DNA from: Tautonia marina
GTDB lineage: Bacteria > Planctomycetota > Planctomycetia > Isosphaerales > Isosphaeraceae
Assembly: GCF_009177065.1 (NCBI RefSeq)
Contig: NZ_WEZF01000008.1
Span: forward strand, 1 to 64,000
Reading direction: 5' to 3'
Length of the DNA stretch: 64,000 nt
The translations under genes and the position numbers were made by a program. Numbering within the stretch: the first letter of the stretch is position 1; every line of letters starts with the position of its first letter. The notes beneath the pieces were generated by a model. It was given only the letters and a program-made list of their open reading frames with translations, was not told the origin of the DNA and searched no databases. Below are positions 34,101 to 42,647 of this stretch, one piece after another.

Positions 34101-34881
34101 CGGGTTCTTGCTCGAAGGAGAAGTAATCCTGCCTCCCGACCTGGACGAATCGAAGATGTACCCCGTTTGGTTCCAGACCTATGCCGGCCCGCACTATCCG
34201 ACAATCCAGGACTCATGGGCCGGTGGTCGAGCGCAGGATCAGGCGCTTGCGTCAGAAGGGTTCATCGTCTTTCGGGCCGACCCGAGGAGTGCCAGCGGCA
34301 AGGGGGCCGTCTCGGCCTGGACGGCGTACAAACGGCTTGGCATTCCCGAGTTGAAGGATATCGAAACGGCGATCGACTGGATCAAGGAACGCCCTTATGT
34401 CGATCCCAACCGGATCGGCATGACCGGGCACAGCTACGGCGGGTTCATGACGGCGTTTGCCCTGACCCATAGCGATCGGTTCACCGCGGGAATCGCCGGC
34501 GCACCGGTCACAGACTGGCGCAATTATGACACGATCTATACGGAGCGATATATGCTCACTCCTCAAGAGAATCGCGAGGGTTATGCCGAAACTTCGGTCG
34601 TCGAGGCGGCGAAGAACCTGAAGGGACGGCTCTTGATCGCTCACGGCGCGAAGGATGACAACGTGTCGGTGCGCAATGCGTATCAGCTCATCCACAACCT
34701 TCAGCAGGCGGCTCAGCCGTTCGAGTTGATGATCTATCCCGAGGCAAGACACGGGATCTACGGCGACCACTACGCGAACCTTCGCCTCGAATTCCTTCGG
34801 CGAACACTGGGAGGTGGTCCCAAAGATCGTTCGGCCCAGCCATCCCCCGCTCCTGGAGCCGAGGCAGGGGAGGGGAGGTAA
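31123..34881 (+). CDS. Exported M14 carboxypeptidase - S9 prolyl oligopeptidase fusion
   Basis: The product is 1252 residues with a signal peptide (IIRSLAVMLISVVPAAA). Residues 35-320 are an M14 zinc carboxypeptidase: zinc ligands His101 and Glu104 in HGGE and His203 in DTHTTN, VLNADGAE and LDLNRDF in the substrate pocket, and the general base Glu290 in LSILSEAY. A linker domain (330-560) is followed by a beta-propeller (FSPDGRFVAF, WSPDGEHIAF) and an S9 hydrolase with Ser1104 in GHSYGG, Asp1178 in KDDNV and His1210 in RHGIYG. Both active sites look intact. S9 removes dipeptides or cuts after proline; M14 trims C-termini (family knowledge). The fusion would let one exported protein degrade peptides from both ends (inference). 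Confidence 0.93.
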   Translation: MRMIIRSLAVMLISVVPAAAEDDLRTVAERSAFQATARYDEVVDLCRKLDARSDSVRLESLGTTVEGRSLPLLIVSDPPVASAEDARTSGKLIVLAIGAIHGGEVCGKEALLMLIRELTDEPGHPLLNDLILCVAPVLNADGAERFSTENRRGQNGPAEGTGVRGNGNRLDLNRDFIALTAPETQGLVRFLDEWDPHLFIDTHTTNGSAHRYLITYDGPKNPATHPDVLSFSRDVFLPAIAESFHKTTGEHAFFYGNFERDHTEWTTYSANPRFGTTYVGLRNRLSILSEAYAYASFEARVAGTLAFVRSSLDQAVEHREEIQTLLDRARSETDDGSPLDLPIRSEAQAFDERVTILGFEESGGANPSESYASGVPKDYDVALVARFEPTKTVRRPFAYVIPPAYAEAIATLDRHGIAREQVREDIEVEAEVTTLDTVDRNGDSYYGPASIEAEVSTRTTTRRISAGSILVRTAQPLGTLASYLLEPGSDDNLLTWGFFGDSLAAGDEFPVLRLVNEIGLLTTPLAQEKEERKPITFDVLNGSDRPNFNGSPASVRWLDGEHYLQSRDGRLMKVEAATGKAEPYLDAEPIATALATLPTIGDEDAQRLARQAISDYSANDPGVLISFGDDLYFATIDGSKAKRLTSSPGEEEMAEFSPDGRFVAFVRDNDLHVVDLETATERALTIGGSDRVRHGKAVWVYFEELFNRSWKAFWWSPDGEHIAFLRLDDRPLQMHTVLDDTGPRRTVEETPYPFAGEPNPRVALGIVAARGGEPRFTDLSRYLEDSFLISHVGWFPDGKAALAYVQNRTQTWLDVLRVPTSGEAPSRLFRDQTDAWITSPGDPIVLPDDTFLWLSERDGWQHLYHYEPDGTLIKQVTMGEWEVRTVEHVDLEARVVFVTGTMDSHIAENLYRVSLDDLCVDRLTTEPGHHSVRVAPDGKHFVDTWSSTTAPARVALRSTTDGSLVRMIDENPVPDLERYRFAPRELVQIETPDGFLLEGEVILPPDLDESKMYPVWFQTYAGPHYPTIQDSWAGGRAQDQALASEGFIVFRADPRSASGKGAVSAWTAYKRLGIPELKDIETAIDWIKERPYVDPNRIGMTGHSYGGFMTAFALTHSDRFTAGIAGAPVTDWRNYDTIYTERYMLTPQENREGYAETSVVEAAKNLKGRLLIAHGAKDDNVSVRNAYQLIHNLQQAAQPFELMIYPEARHGIYGDHYANLRLEFLRRTLGGGPKDRSAQPSPAPGAEAGEGR

Positions 34882-34978
34882 TCGCTTGAGCCGTGGTGCC
34901 ATCCGTCGGCGATTGCGGTACACTGGATGGTAGGCAGACCCGATCGTTGTCGCCGTGATCGATCCGACGGAGCGTGCC

Positions 34979-36400
34979 GTGATTCGATTTCTTGCCCCTG
35001 CTCGATCTCGCCGAGAGTCTGCGACACGCCGTGAATTCCTCAGAATTGGCAGCGTCGCGGGTCTCGGCGCCCTTGGCCTGGCTCGTGGCGTCTCCGGCAA
35101 TGATGGTCCCCTGGGGCCGGGATTCGGCAAGGCCCGATCGGTGATCCTCGTCTATGCAAACGGTGGGCAAAGCCAGTTCGAGACGTGGGACCCGAAGCCC
35201 GAGGCCCCTCGCGAGATTCGGGGTGATTTCGAGGCCATTGCCTCAAGTGTTCCTGGCACAATGGTCTGCGAACATCTGCCGAAGCTGGCGAGCCTGGCCG
35301 ATCGGTACACGATCCTTCGCAGCGTTTCGCACGATGATCTCGATCACGGCTCCGCCGCCTATCTCACGCTGACAGGCCGGTATCATCCACGAAAGTCGTC
35401 CAATCCGCTGCCGTCGCCGAACGATTTTCCAACGCTCGGCGCGGTTCTGAAGCGGGCGCGACCGTCGGAGTCGACGCCCTACACGGCGGCCCACATCAAC
35501 ATGCCCGTTGTGGTTCCCGAACTCCCCGCGCCGGGGCAGGACGGAGGCTTTCTCGGCCGGGCCGATGCACCGCTCGTCGTCGGTGACCCGACCGACCCCG
35601 AAGGTTCGTTGCCCGACCTCGAACTGCCCGACAGCGTGCCGACGGTTCGGATGGAAGCACGACGAACCTTGCTGGAGGCGATCGAGCGCGCCCGACGCGA
35701 GGCATTCGGCATCAGCGGAACCGACGAGCATCAGGCGATGTATCACCATGCTTATGAATTGCTCTCGGACCCGAGCGTCCGCCAGGCGTTCGATCTCGCG
35801 GCCGAGCCGGATCGGGTCCAGGAACGCTATGGAAGGTTCCGATCGGGGCAGTCATGCTTGCTCGCAAGGCGATTGGTGGAAGCAGGGGTGCCCTGGATTA
35901 CCGTTTCCTGGAACCACTCGGCCCGAGGGCAGGATCGACGGCCCGACGAGCTTGACTGGCTGGGGTGGGACACCCATAACGACATCTTCGATGTGATGAA
36001 GCAATTACTCCCTCGATTTGATCATAGCCTTTCCGCCTTGCTGGAAGACCTGGACCATCGAGGATTGCTCGACGACACGCTGGTCGTTTGCATGGGAGAG
36101 TTCGGCCGTGCCCCTCGGGTGGCGTTGGAGCCGAGATTCACAGGGGCGTCGCCGGGTCGGAAACACTGGGCCAATGCGTACTCGATTTTGGTCGCGGGCG
36201 GAGGAACGACTCCGGGAGCCGTGGTCGGAGCCACCGACCGGATGGGAGCCTATCCGACCTCGGATCGAGTCGGCCCCTGGGACGTGGCGGCAACCATGTT
36301 CGCAAGCCTGGGCGTGAATCCATCGGCCGAGTATCGCGACCCGCTCAACCGGCCCTTCCCCGTGACCATCGGTAAGCCGATCACGGCACTTTACGGGTGA
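34979..36400 (+). CDS. DUF1501 protein with Tat signal
   Basis: The product is 473 residues from a GTG seven to eight bases after ACGGAG; a GTG at 34955 is an alternative. It has a twin-arginine signal (TRREFLRIGSVAGLGALGLA). The body has DUF1501 hallmarks: SVILVYANGGQSQFETWDPK, ILRSVSHDDLDHG, WDTHNDIF, VCMGEFGRAPRV and AGRKHWANAY-like SPGRKHWANAYS. The family is related to alkaline phosphatase/sulfatase folds and is abundant in planctomycetes, usually beside cytochrome-containing DUF1549/DUF1553 genes, which are absent here. The last 20 bases overlap the 3' end of the antisense gene. Confidence 0.9.
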   Translation: MIRFLAPARSRRESATRREFLRIGSVAGLGALGLARGVSGNDGPLGPGFGKARSVILVYANGGQSQFETWDPKPEAPREIRGDFEAIASSVPGTMVCEHLPKLASLADRYTILRSVSHDDLDHGSAAYLTLTGRYHPRKSSNPLPSPNDFPTLGAVLKRARPSESTPYTAAHINMPVVVPELPAPGQDGGFLGRADAPLVVGDPTDPEGSLPDLELPDSVPTVRMEARRTLLEAIERARREAFGISGTDEHQAMYHHAYELLSDPSVRQAFDLAAEPDRVQERYGRFRSGQSCLLARRLVEAGVPWITVSWNHSARGQDRRPDELDWLGWDTHNDIFDVMKQLLPRFDHSLSALLEDLDHRGLLDDTLVVCMGEFGRAPRVALEPRFTGASPGRKHWANAYSILVAGGGTTPGAVVGATDRMGAYPTSDRVGPWDVAATMFASLGVNPSAEYRDPLNRPFPVTIGKPITALYG

Positions 36401-39203
36401 CGGCATAAGGCTCGACCCGTCGAATGATCGTCTCGACGGCAGCTCTGGCCGCGTCGTCCGGGGCAAGGCTGAGGGCATTGCGCGCCGAGTCGAGCGCGAC
36501 CTCGGCCCGACCGGCGTCGAACTCGACCAGGGCCAGCCCGAAATGGGCATCAAAGAGTTCAGGGTCCTCGATGAGGGCCTGGCGGTAGGTGTCTCGGGCC
36601 GTGTCCAGGTGATCTTCGGTGTAGTAGGTCGCGGCCACCCGAGCCAGGCGAACGGCTGGGTTTGGAGGTTCGACCACCGATTGCCAGGAGGTCCGGGCTC
36701 GATCCGGATCCCCCAGGTGCATGTGAAGCGAGGCAATGCGATCGGCCGTCTCCCAGTCGCGCTCGCCGGTGGGATACTGTTGTTCGAGCAATTCGACCGC
36801 CGACGACACCCGGCCCGAGACGAGCAGACGGTCCACACTTCGTCGAATGCGATCACCATTCGAAACGTCGATGCGAGGCGCTCGGCCAAGCTGCGTCTTC
36901 AGACGATCAAGCTGCTCGCGCATGGCATCGCGTGAAATCGCCTGCTGGGGCGATCGAGGAGGCCGCGCGGCCGATCGTTCGAGCAACGGAATGGCGGCCT
37001 CGATCATCCCCCCCTGAAGGGAAAGGCTCAGCAGGGCCGACAGGGCGATTTGCTCACCAGGATTGCGCCGAAGGGCCTGACGGGCAAAGGCCGCGACTCG
37101 CGCCCGGTGAATGTCCGCAACGGGGTCGAAGGGACGGAGATAACGGCGATCGGGTCCCGCCATGCCGAGTCCGGAGACCCGGCCCAGTTCCAGGGCCGCG
37201 GCATAGGCCCACGGCTCCGAGGCTTCGGGAAGTCGTCGGCGCGTTTCACGGGCTCGGTCGAGCCCGAGCGGGATCAGGACGGCTGCCTGATCGGGTCGGC
37301 CGCGCTGTTCGAGCAAGACGAGTACAAACTTGCTCAACCCTTTGGTGGCCGCATTCCATTCGGCATCGAGGGTCGGTGGCGAGGGGTCGGGCTGGGTGCC
37401 GAAATGTCGGCCGAGGAAGTCGACGGCGGGCAGGTTGGCCGCTCGGGCATCGGGCTCATGGGCGAAAACGGAGGCCACGTCATCGAACCAGATGCAGCGC
37501 CACGAGGGCTCCAGCAAGAGCGAGATGCCGACCCGGGTGGCCAAGTCGTGATCGGCGAGCACGACCGGGTTTCCGGCCTGTTCGAGCAAGGGCAGCCAAG
37601 GCGAGCGGGGGTCGTCGGTGGCGATCGCCCGACTGAGCTTCGAATACGCGCGGTACTGGTCAGAGCCCATCACTTCGAGCCTGGGGTCAACAAACACCTT
37701 GCGTTCCGGCCCATGACGATAGATGAACAAGGCATCATGTCCGATATGAAACCCCAGAAAGCGCGGGGGCAGCTCGTCGCTTCCGGCAAACTCGACGGCC
37801 CGGTGGGGGAACCAGGCGGGCTCCTCACCGAGCCCGACGGTTCGGCCTTCCTCGGCCAGGACATAAAGCTGGCCCGAGGCCACAGAGGCGAAGAGGGCAA
37901 GCGTGATGCCGAGAGTGACGAGCCTCGGCCAGAGGCGAGGCGTCGCCGATCGTCCCCGTTCGGCCCGGCGACGGAGAACGGCCGCGGCCCACTCGCCGAA
38001 GTTCCAGGCGGTGATCGTCCCGACAATCGCGGCGAACTGATGGCTGTTGCGCGTCGCCTGCCAGCTCAGCGCCGTGAAGGCAAGGAACAGGAGCAAGCGG
38101 AAGGGGCGGAGCGACCAGGAGGGCTCGGGCGTGGCGGATGGGTTGCGCCTCGTCTCGCGACGGTTGCTCGCCTTTGCCTTTTTCCCCTTGGTTTTCCTGG
38201 GCCGCTCGACCGGTTCGGAAGAAGAAGGAGAGCGTCGGAGGTCGCTGATTCGAGTCGCCCCTTGCCAGAGGGACGGGACGATGAAACTCAGGCCGCCGAG
38301 TGCCGCGACCGTCAGGTGAACGATCAGCATGAAATGCGGATATCCGGCCGATTCCTCGATCAGGCGAGAGATCGAACTCAGCTCGGCGATTTCTTGCTTG
38401 AAGATCGGATCATTCAAGGTGCCGAACAACAAATCGGTCAACGGGAACAGGGCTCCTCGAAGGCCGTAGGGGTTCATCAGACAGGCAAGGCCGACCAGGA
38501 CCGAAACCCCGAGGGCGATTTGCCACCACCGACGACGATCGGGAGCAAACGCATTCGGGCGCAGAGCGGCGTCGATCAACGCGAAGACGAGCAAGACCGG
38601 CCCGAAGACAAAGAGTCCCTGCGTGTTCACCCAGCAAACCTGTGTCACGGGCAAGACCAGGCCGAGCCAGGGTTGACGATCCCAGCGAAACAGGACGGCC
38701 ATGAAGATCGCAATGTAGAGAAGCGTCAAGGTTTCGGGCCGAATGTACATCCGCCCGCCCAGCAAGATCAGGGCCGGGAGCCAGGCCAGGACCATCGGCC
38801 AGAGCGGCCATTCCCTGCGCTTTGCGGTCACCAGGAGCAGGACGGCAATCGTGGTGATAACGCATTTGGCCAGGTTGAGGAAGATGACCCCGCCGCGCTC
38901 GAAGCCGTAGCTCAGGAGAAGTTGGAACCCCCAGTGCAGATCAATCCAGGAGCGATCGGGCACGGTGTAGGTGTAGAGATCGGTTCGGGGAATCTCGCCG
39001 GTTGTTCGGATCAGGTCTCCCGTGCGAAGGTGCCACCAGAAATCGACATCCTTGAGCGGAAAGACACCCAGCAGGAAGGTCAGGGCGGCAAAGGCGAGTA
39101 GAATTGCCCCATCCGTCAGGCGAAGCCGGGCGGGATCGGCAGGGGCGGGGGCGTCGGGCTCACCGGAAGTGCTGGCCCGCGATGGGACGGGAATCGTGGG
39201 CAC
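36381..39203 (-). CDS. Large membrane protein: GT-C-like membrane part plus TPR region
   Basis: The product is 940 residues from a GTG eight bases after GAGG; a TTG at 39245 without a site is the alternative. About ten membrane segments fill the first 470 residues. The first outer loop has DVDFWWHLRTGDLIRTTG and RSWIDLHWGF, an acidic motif arrangement like that of GT-C-type membrane glycosyltransferases (inference). A basic linker, KTKGKKAKASNRRETRR, interrupts the membrane part. The C-terminal 300 residues are TPR-like helices (VSSAVELLEQQYP, ARDTYRQALIEDPELFDAHF). Role unknown; protein or polysaccharide glycosylation is a guess. It is convergent with and overlaps the DUF1501 gene. Confidence 0.8.
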   Translation of the reverse strand: MPTIPVPSRASTSGEPDAPAPADPARLRLTDGAILLAFAALTFLLGVFPLKDVDFWWHLRTGDLIRTTGEIPRTDLYTYTVPDRSWIDLHWGFQLLLSYGFERGGVIFLNLAKCVITTIAVLLLVTAKRREWPLWPMVLAWLPALILLGGRMYIRPETLTLLYIAIFMAVLFRWDRQPWLGLVLPVTQVCWVNTQGLFVFGPVLLVFALIDAALRPNAFAPDRRRWWQIALGVSVLVGLACLMNPYGLRGALFPLTDLLFGTLNDPIFKQEIAELSSISRLIEESAGYPHFMLIVHLTVAALGGLSFIVPSLWQGATRISDLRRSPSSSEPVERPRKTKGKKAKASNRRETRRNPSATPEPSWSLRPFRLLLFLAFTALSWQATRNSHQFAAIVGTITAWNFGEWAAAVLRRRAERGRSATPRLWPRLVTLGITLALFASVASGQLYVLAEEGRTVGLGEEPAWFPHRAVEFAGSDELPPRFLGFHIGHDALFIYRHGPERKVFVDPRLEVMGSDQYRAYSKLSRAIATDDPRSPWLPLLEQAGNPVVLADHDLATRVGISLLLEPSWRCIWFDDVASVFAHEPDARAANLPAVDFLGRHFGTQPDPSPPTLDAEWNAATKGLSKFVLVLLEQRGRPDQAAVLIPLGLDRARETRRRLPEASEPWAYAAALELGRVSGLGMAGPDRRYLRPFDPVADIHRARVAAFARQALRRNPGEQIALSALLSLSLQGGMIEAAIPLLERSAARPPRSPQQAISRDAMREQLDRLKTQLGRAPRIDVSNGDRIRRSVDRLLVSGRVSSAVELLEQQYPTGERDWETADRIASLHMHLGDPDRARTSWQSVVEPPNPAVRLARVAATYYTEDHLDTARDTYRQALIEDPELFDAHFGLALVEFDAGRAEVALDSARNALSLAPDDAARAAVETIIRRVEPYAVTRKVP

Positions 39204-39381
39204 GGACGGACCTCGACTCGAACGAAGGGGCAAGGACGCGGGCAATGAGGGAGCGACGACGGAATCATCCTAACGCGCCGATCGACGGCCGGGGAGATGG
39301 GTCAACAGGCCGAAACAGAGGGTTCGAGCCACCTCGGCTCCCCTCTCGTCCGATCGGTGAGACGTTCGACTCGCCACGCGC

Positions 39382-39969
39382 TCATCCTGCATCCGGGCCA
39401 CGGAGCAAGGCACCGTGGTTGCGTTCGTTCTGGAAGTGGCAAAGGGCGACCGCGCAGGCATCGGCAACGTCGTGGGGTTCGGGAAGGCGGTCGAGGCCCA
39501 GCTCGGTCCGGATGGCGTGCTGCATCTGTTCCTTTGGTGCCCGGCCGTGGCCGGTGAGGGTCTTCTTGATCCGAGAGGCGGCGTAGCCGATGACGGGGAC
39601 CCCTCGTTGCGCGGCGGCGAGCATGATCACGCCGCGGGCGTGGGCCATCAGGATCGCCGTTCTCGGATGGGCCGGCCGGCTATGGACCTGCTCCAGAGCC
39701 AGGGCATCGGGCGGGAAGGCGTCGAGGACTTCAAGAATCCCCTGATAGATCGTGTCGAGCCGGCTGGCGAGGGTTCCATCGCGCTTCGCTCGGATGACCC
39801 CGGCCTCGACCACCAGCGGAGGAGGCCCGATCAAGCCCGAGGCGGACCGGGGGGACGGCTCGATCACGGCATATCCCGTGACCCCCAACCCCGGGTCGAT
39901 GCCGACCACCCGACCGGGAACCGATCGCGCCGGGAATCCCGATCCTGATTCCGCTACCGTCGATGCCAT
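39382..39969 (-). CDS. ruvC: Holliday junction resolvase RuvC
   Basis: The product is 195 residues; GGAGGGAAGG precedes the ATG at 39969, so a longer frame to 40032 is rejected. It cuts Holliday junctions during recombination (family knowledge). Motifs are VVGIDPGLGVTGYAV with Asp25, ALEQVHSRPA with Glu93, and the C-terminal HDVADACAVAL with His167 and Asp170, so the acidic catalytic set is complete. The N-terminal 20 residues before GRVVGID exceed the usual length. RuvA and RuvB are not nearby. It is 117 bases downstream of cysS on the same strand. Confidence 0.95.
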   Translation of the reverse strand: MASTVAESGSGFPARSVPGRVVGIDPGLGVTGYAVIEPSPRSASGLIGPPPLVVEAGVIRAKRDGTLASRLDTIYQGILEVLDAFPPDALALEQVHSRPAHPRTAILMAHARGVIMLAAAQRGVPVIGYAASRIKKTLTGHGRAPKEQMQHAIRTELGLDRLPEPHDVADACAVALCHFQNERNHGALLRGPDAG

Positions 39970-40086
39970 CGCGCCTTCCCTCCGTCCCTGGACCTCGATC
40001 ATGGCCGAGGCGGATGCATCCGTCCACCCCAACCGGGCCGGAACATTGCCGACCCGGATGCAGGAGCCAGGCGGTGGAGCGATCGA

Positions 40087-41580
40087 TCAGCGATCACTCT
40101 CGATCTTCCAGCCGGTGCCGTCGCGACGATCTTCGAGAATGACGCCGAGGGCGGCGAGGCGGTCCCGGATCTGATCGGCGAGGGCGAAGTTGCGGTCCTT
40201 GCGGGCCTGGGCGCGAAGCTCGATGAACAGCTCGATCAAGGGGCCGGTCAGCCCCCCGGAATCGGCTTCGGCGTGGGTTGGAGGACGGAGGAACAGGCCG
40301 AGCAAGCGCGACAGCTCGCGGAGGACGATCACCCCGTTCGTCCACGAGTCGAGGGTACGGGAGGGCTCCCCCTTGCGGTCGTCGAGGTGTTCGGCGTCGG
40401 CGAAGCGGTTCAGTGCCCGGACGAGTTCGAACAGCTCGCCGACGGCTCCTCCGGTGTTGAAGTCGTCGTCCATCGCTTCGAGAAACCGAGCGCGATGGTC
40501 GCGGACGTCGGGCGGCAGGTCGCCGGAGGCGTGGCGGTCTCCTTCGTCTCGGGAGGCGGGGGCGTCGAGGTCGTAGAACGATCGGCCCGTCAGGCGTTTG
40601 ACCCGATCAAAGAGGGACCGGAAGGCCCGCAGGCCGCGCTCGACCTCCTGGAGCCGGGCGGGGCTGAAGTCGATCGGGCGGCGGTAATGGCTGGAGAGGA
40701 GCAGGGCGCGGAGGGTATCAGGCTCGTACTGGTCGAGCAGGTCGGCCATGAGGACGACGGTTTCGGGGTCGGACTTGCTGATCTTCCGACCTTTATTAGT
40801 GAGCAATCCGTTATGCATCCAGTAGGTGGCGAAGGTCTTGCCCGAGAAGCACTCGGACTGCACCACCTCGTTCTCGTGGTGGGGGAAAACAAGGTCGAGC
40901 CCGCCGCCGTGGATGTCGAAATGCTCGCCGAGTAATTTCATGCTCATGGCCGAGCATTCGATGTGCCAGCCGGGCCGACCGGGTCCCCAGGGGCTTTCCC
41001 AGGCGGGCTCGCCGGGCTTCGAGGCTTTCCAAAGGGCGAAGTCTCCGGGGTGCTTCTTCTTCTCGGTCGGCTCGATCCGGGCGCCGGCCTGAAGTTCCTC
41101 CGGGTTTCGATGGCTGAGCTTGCCGTACTCGGCGGCCTTGCTCACGTCGAAGTAGACGTCACCGCCGGCCGGGTAGGCGAAGCCCTTGTCGATGAGTCCC
41201 TGGGTGATGCCGAGGATGCCGTCGATATGCTCGGTGGCTCGGGGCATGTGGTCGATACCGGTCACGCCCAGGGCGTCGAGGCAAGCGAGGTAATCGGCCG
41301 TCACGCGCTCGGCCAGGTCCTTGACGGTCGTGCCTTCGGCGTTGGCCTGAACGATGAGCTTGTCGTCGACGTCGGTGATGTTCACCACCCAGGTCACGTC
41401 GTAGCCGCTATGGACGAGGAACCGCTTGATCGTGTCGAAGATCACCGGCCCGACCATGTGGCCGATGTGGCTGTTCGAGTAAACCGTCGGCCCGCAGACG
41501 TACATGCCCACCTTGCCGGGGACGACGGTCTGAAGCGGTTCCTTGGTCTGGGTCAAGGTGTTGTAAACGCGGATGGGCAT
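40087..41580 (-). CDS. cysS: Cysteinyl-tRNA synthetase
   Basis: The product is 497 residues. It charges tRNA-Cys in the cytoplasm (family knowledge). Class I signatures are present: [16 protein letters not shown] (HIGH motif and first zinc Cys), [10 protein letters not shown] and [15 protein letters not shown] (the other zinc ligands), and GRKISKSDP (KMSKS). The C-terminal anticodon-binding helices include [18 protein letters not shown], with the typical end. The middle helical domain carries an insertion around [17 protein letters not shown]. It lies in a minus-strand run with ispF and a small membrane protein upstream and ruvC downstream; ispF-cysS adjacency is common in bacteria. Confidence 0.97.
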   Translation of the reverse strand: MPIRVYNTLTQTKEPLQTVVPGKVGMYVCGPTVYSNSHIGHMVGPVIFDTIKRFLVHSGYDVTWVVNITDVDDKLIVQANAEGTTVKDLAERVTADYLACLDALGVTGIDHMPRATEHIDGILGITQGLIDKGFAYPAGGDVYFDVSKAAEYGKLSHRNPEELQAGARIEPTEKKKHPGDFALWKASKPGEPAWESPWGPGRPGWHIECSAMSMKLLGEHFDIHGGGLDLVFPHHENEVVQSECFSGKTFATYWMHNGLLTNKGRKISKSDPETVVLMADLLDQYEPDTLRALLLSSHYRRPIDFSPARLQEVERGLRAFRSLFDRVKRLTGRSFYDLDAPASRDEGDRHASGDLPPDVRDHRARFLEAMDDDFNTGGAVGELFELVRALNRFADAEHLDDRKGEPSRTLDSWTNGVIVLRELSRLLGLFLRPPTHAEADSGGLTGPLIELFIELRAQARKDRNFALADQIRDRLAALGVILEDRRDGTGWKIESDR

Positions 41581-41640
41581 GGTCGTGGTCGTTCCGATCG
41601 AGGTTCGCTCGGCGGGCCAGTCGGGCGCCGCGAGAGGTCG

Positions 41641-41943
41641 TCAGAGGGGATCTTCTTTGTTGGCTCGGAGCGAAGGTATCAGCCAGAGGATAATTATGAG
41701 CATCACTCGGGGGATCATGACCAGGAGCAGGTAGGCCGCTCCGTATATCCCGGCGATCAGCAAGCCGCCCAACACCAGGATACCGAACGCGCCGAGGACG
41801 GAAATCTCCTGTTCCCCGGCCAGGGAGAGGACCGTCTCCCGGACGATCGCCAAGGCGAGGGCAAGGGCTGCGATGAAGACCATCAGCCGAGCGATGGAGC
41901 GCTGGGAGCGTCGTCGCCTGGTCTCACCGATCCGGGAGGACAT
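41641..41943 (-). CDS. Small membrane protein
   Basis: The product is 100 residues with a basic start (RRRRSQRSIAR) and three membrane segments (LMVFIAALALALAIV, LGAFGILVLGGLLIAGIYGA, MIPRVMLIIILWLIP). It is placed 27 bases after ispF and 60 before cysS on the minus strand, so it is likely co-transcribed with both. I do not recognise a family. Confidence 0.7.
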   Translation of the reverse strand: MSSRIGETRRRRSQRSIARLMVFIAALALALAIVRETVLSLAGEQEISVLGAFGILVLGGLLIAGIYGAAYLLLVMIPRVMLIIILWLIPSLRANKEDPL

Positions 41944-41970
41944 GGGGAGTTGCTCGCTTCGGTCCTCGGG

Positions 41971-42459
41971 TTAGGTGCTCCGGTCTTCGACTCGTTCGAC
42001 CAAAACGATCGCTTCGCAGCTCATCGCCTCGGAGCGGCCGATCGGGCCGACATGCTCGCCGGTCTTGGCCTTCACGTTCACGGCGTCTTCGGGGAGGCCG
42101 ATCAACCGGGCGACATTAGCACGAATGGCGGGCTTGTGGTCGAGCAGCTTCGGGCGCTGGGCGTGGATCACGAGGTCGCAGTTGACCGCTTGCCAGCCGG
42201 CCGAAGCGACTCGGGACACGACCTCGGCCAGCAGTTTGCCGCTGTCGAGCCCTTCGTGCTGAGGGTCGGTGTCGGGAAAGATCTCGCCGATGTCGCCGAG
42301 CGCCGCGGCCCCGAGCAAGGCGTCGGCCACGGCATGCAAGACGATGTCGGCGTCGGAATGCCCGGCCAGGCCGCGGTCGAAGTCGATCCGCACGCCTCCG
42401 AGGATCAAGGGCCGCCCCTCAACCAGGCGATGAGTGTCGTGACCAATCCCGACGCGCAC
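41971..42459 (-). CDS. ispF: 2-C-methyl-D-erythritol 2,4-cyclodiphosphate synthase
   Basis: The product is 162 residues, the standard length. AAGGAGG seven bases before the GTG at 42459 fixes the start; a frame extending to 42633 is rejected. It catalyses the fifth step of the non-mevalonate isoprenoid pathway (family knowledge). Motifs are VGIGHDTHRL (zinc site), LAGHSDADIVLHAVADALLG (zinc and active site), GDIGEIFPDTDP and the C-terminal VNVKAKTGEHVGPIGRSEAM. The product feeds precursors for squalene, hopanoids and carotenoids, whose enzymes also occur in this window. It is the first gene of a likely ispF-orf-cysS-ruvC unit. Confidence 0.96.
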   Translation of the reverse strand: MRVGIGHDTHRLVEGRPLILGGVRIDFDRGLAGHSDADIVLHAVADALLGAAALGDIGEIFPDTDPQHEGLDSGKLLAEVVSRVASAGWQAVNCDLVIHAQRPKLLDHKPAIRANVARLIGLPEDAVNVKAKTGEHVGPIGRSEAMSCEAIVLVERVEDRST

Positions 42460-42647
42460 GGCTGAACCTCCTTCGGCAAAAGGAGTATCGTACCGCACGA
42501 CGCATTGCCTCGCTATCCCGCCCGAGCGGAAGCCTGACCTGACACTTTTCGCCGCCTCGGTCTGCGCCGACCTGGCTTGCAACACGTCGTACAATGGAGC
42601 AGTCGGGTCTTCCACGGCCTTCGAATCGTCCATCGAGGAGCGAGCGA

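Noticed and set aside
31123-36400. Possible recent horizontal transfer of the peptidase/DUF1501 block
   Set aside because: The stretch looks slightly less GC-rich at third positions by eye, but I cannot compute it, and no mobile genes or repeats bound it.
37050-39101. Plus-strand frame of 683 residues opposite the GT-C-like gene
   Set aside because: The minus strand has clear membrane helices and TPR repeats; this frame is a charged low-complexity shadow.
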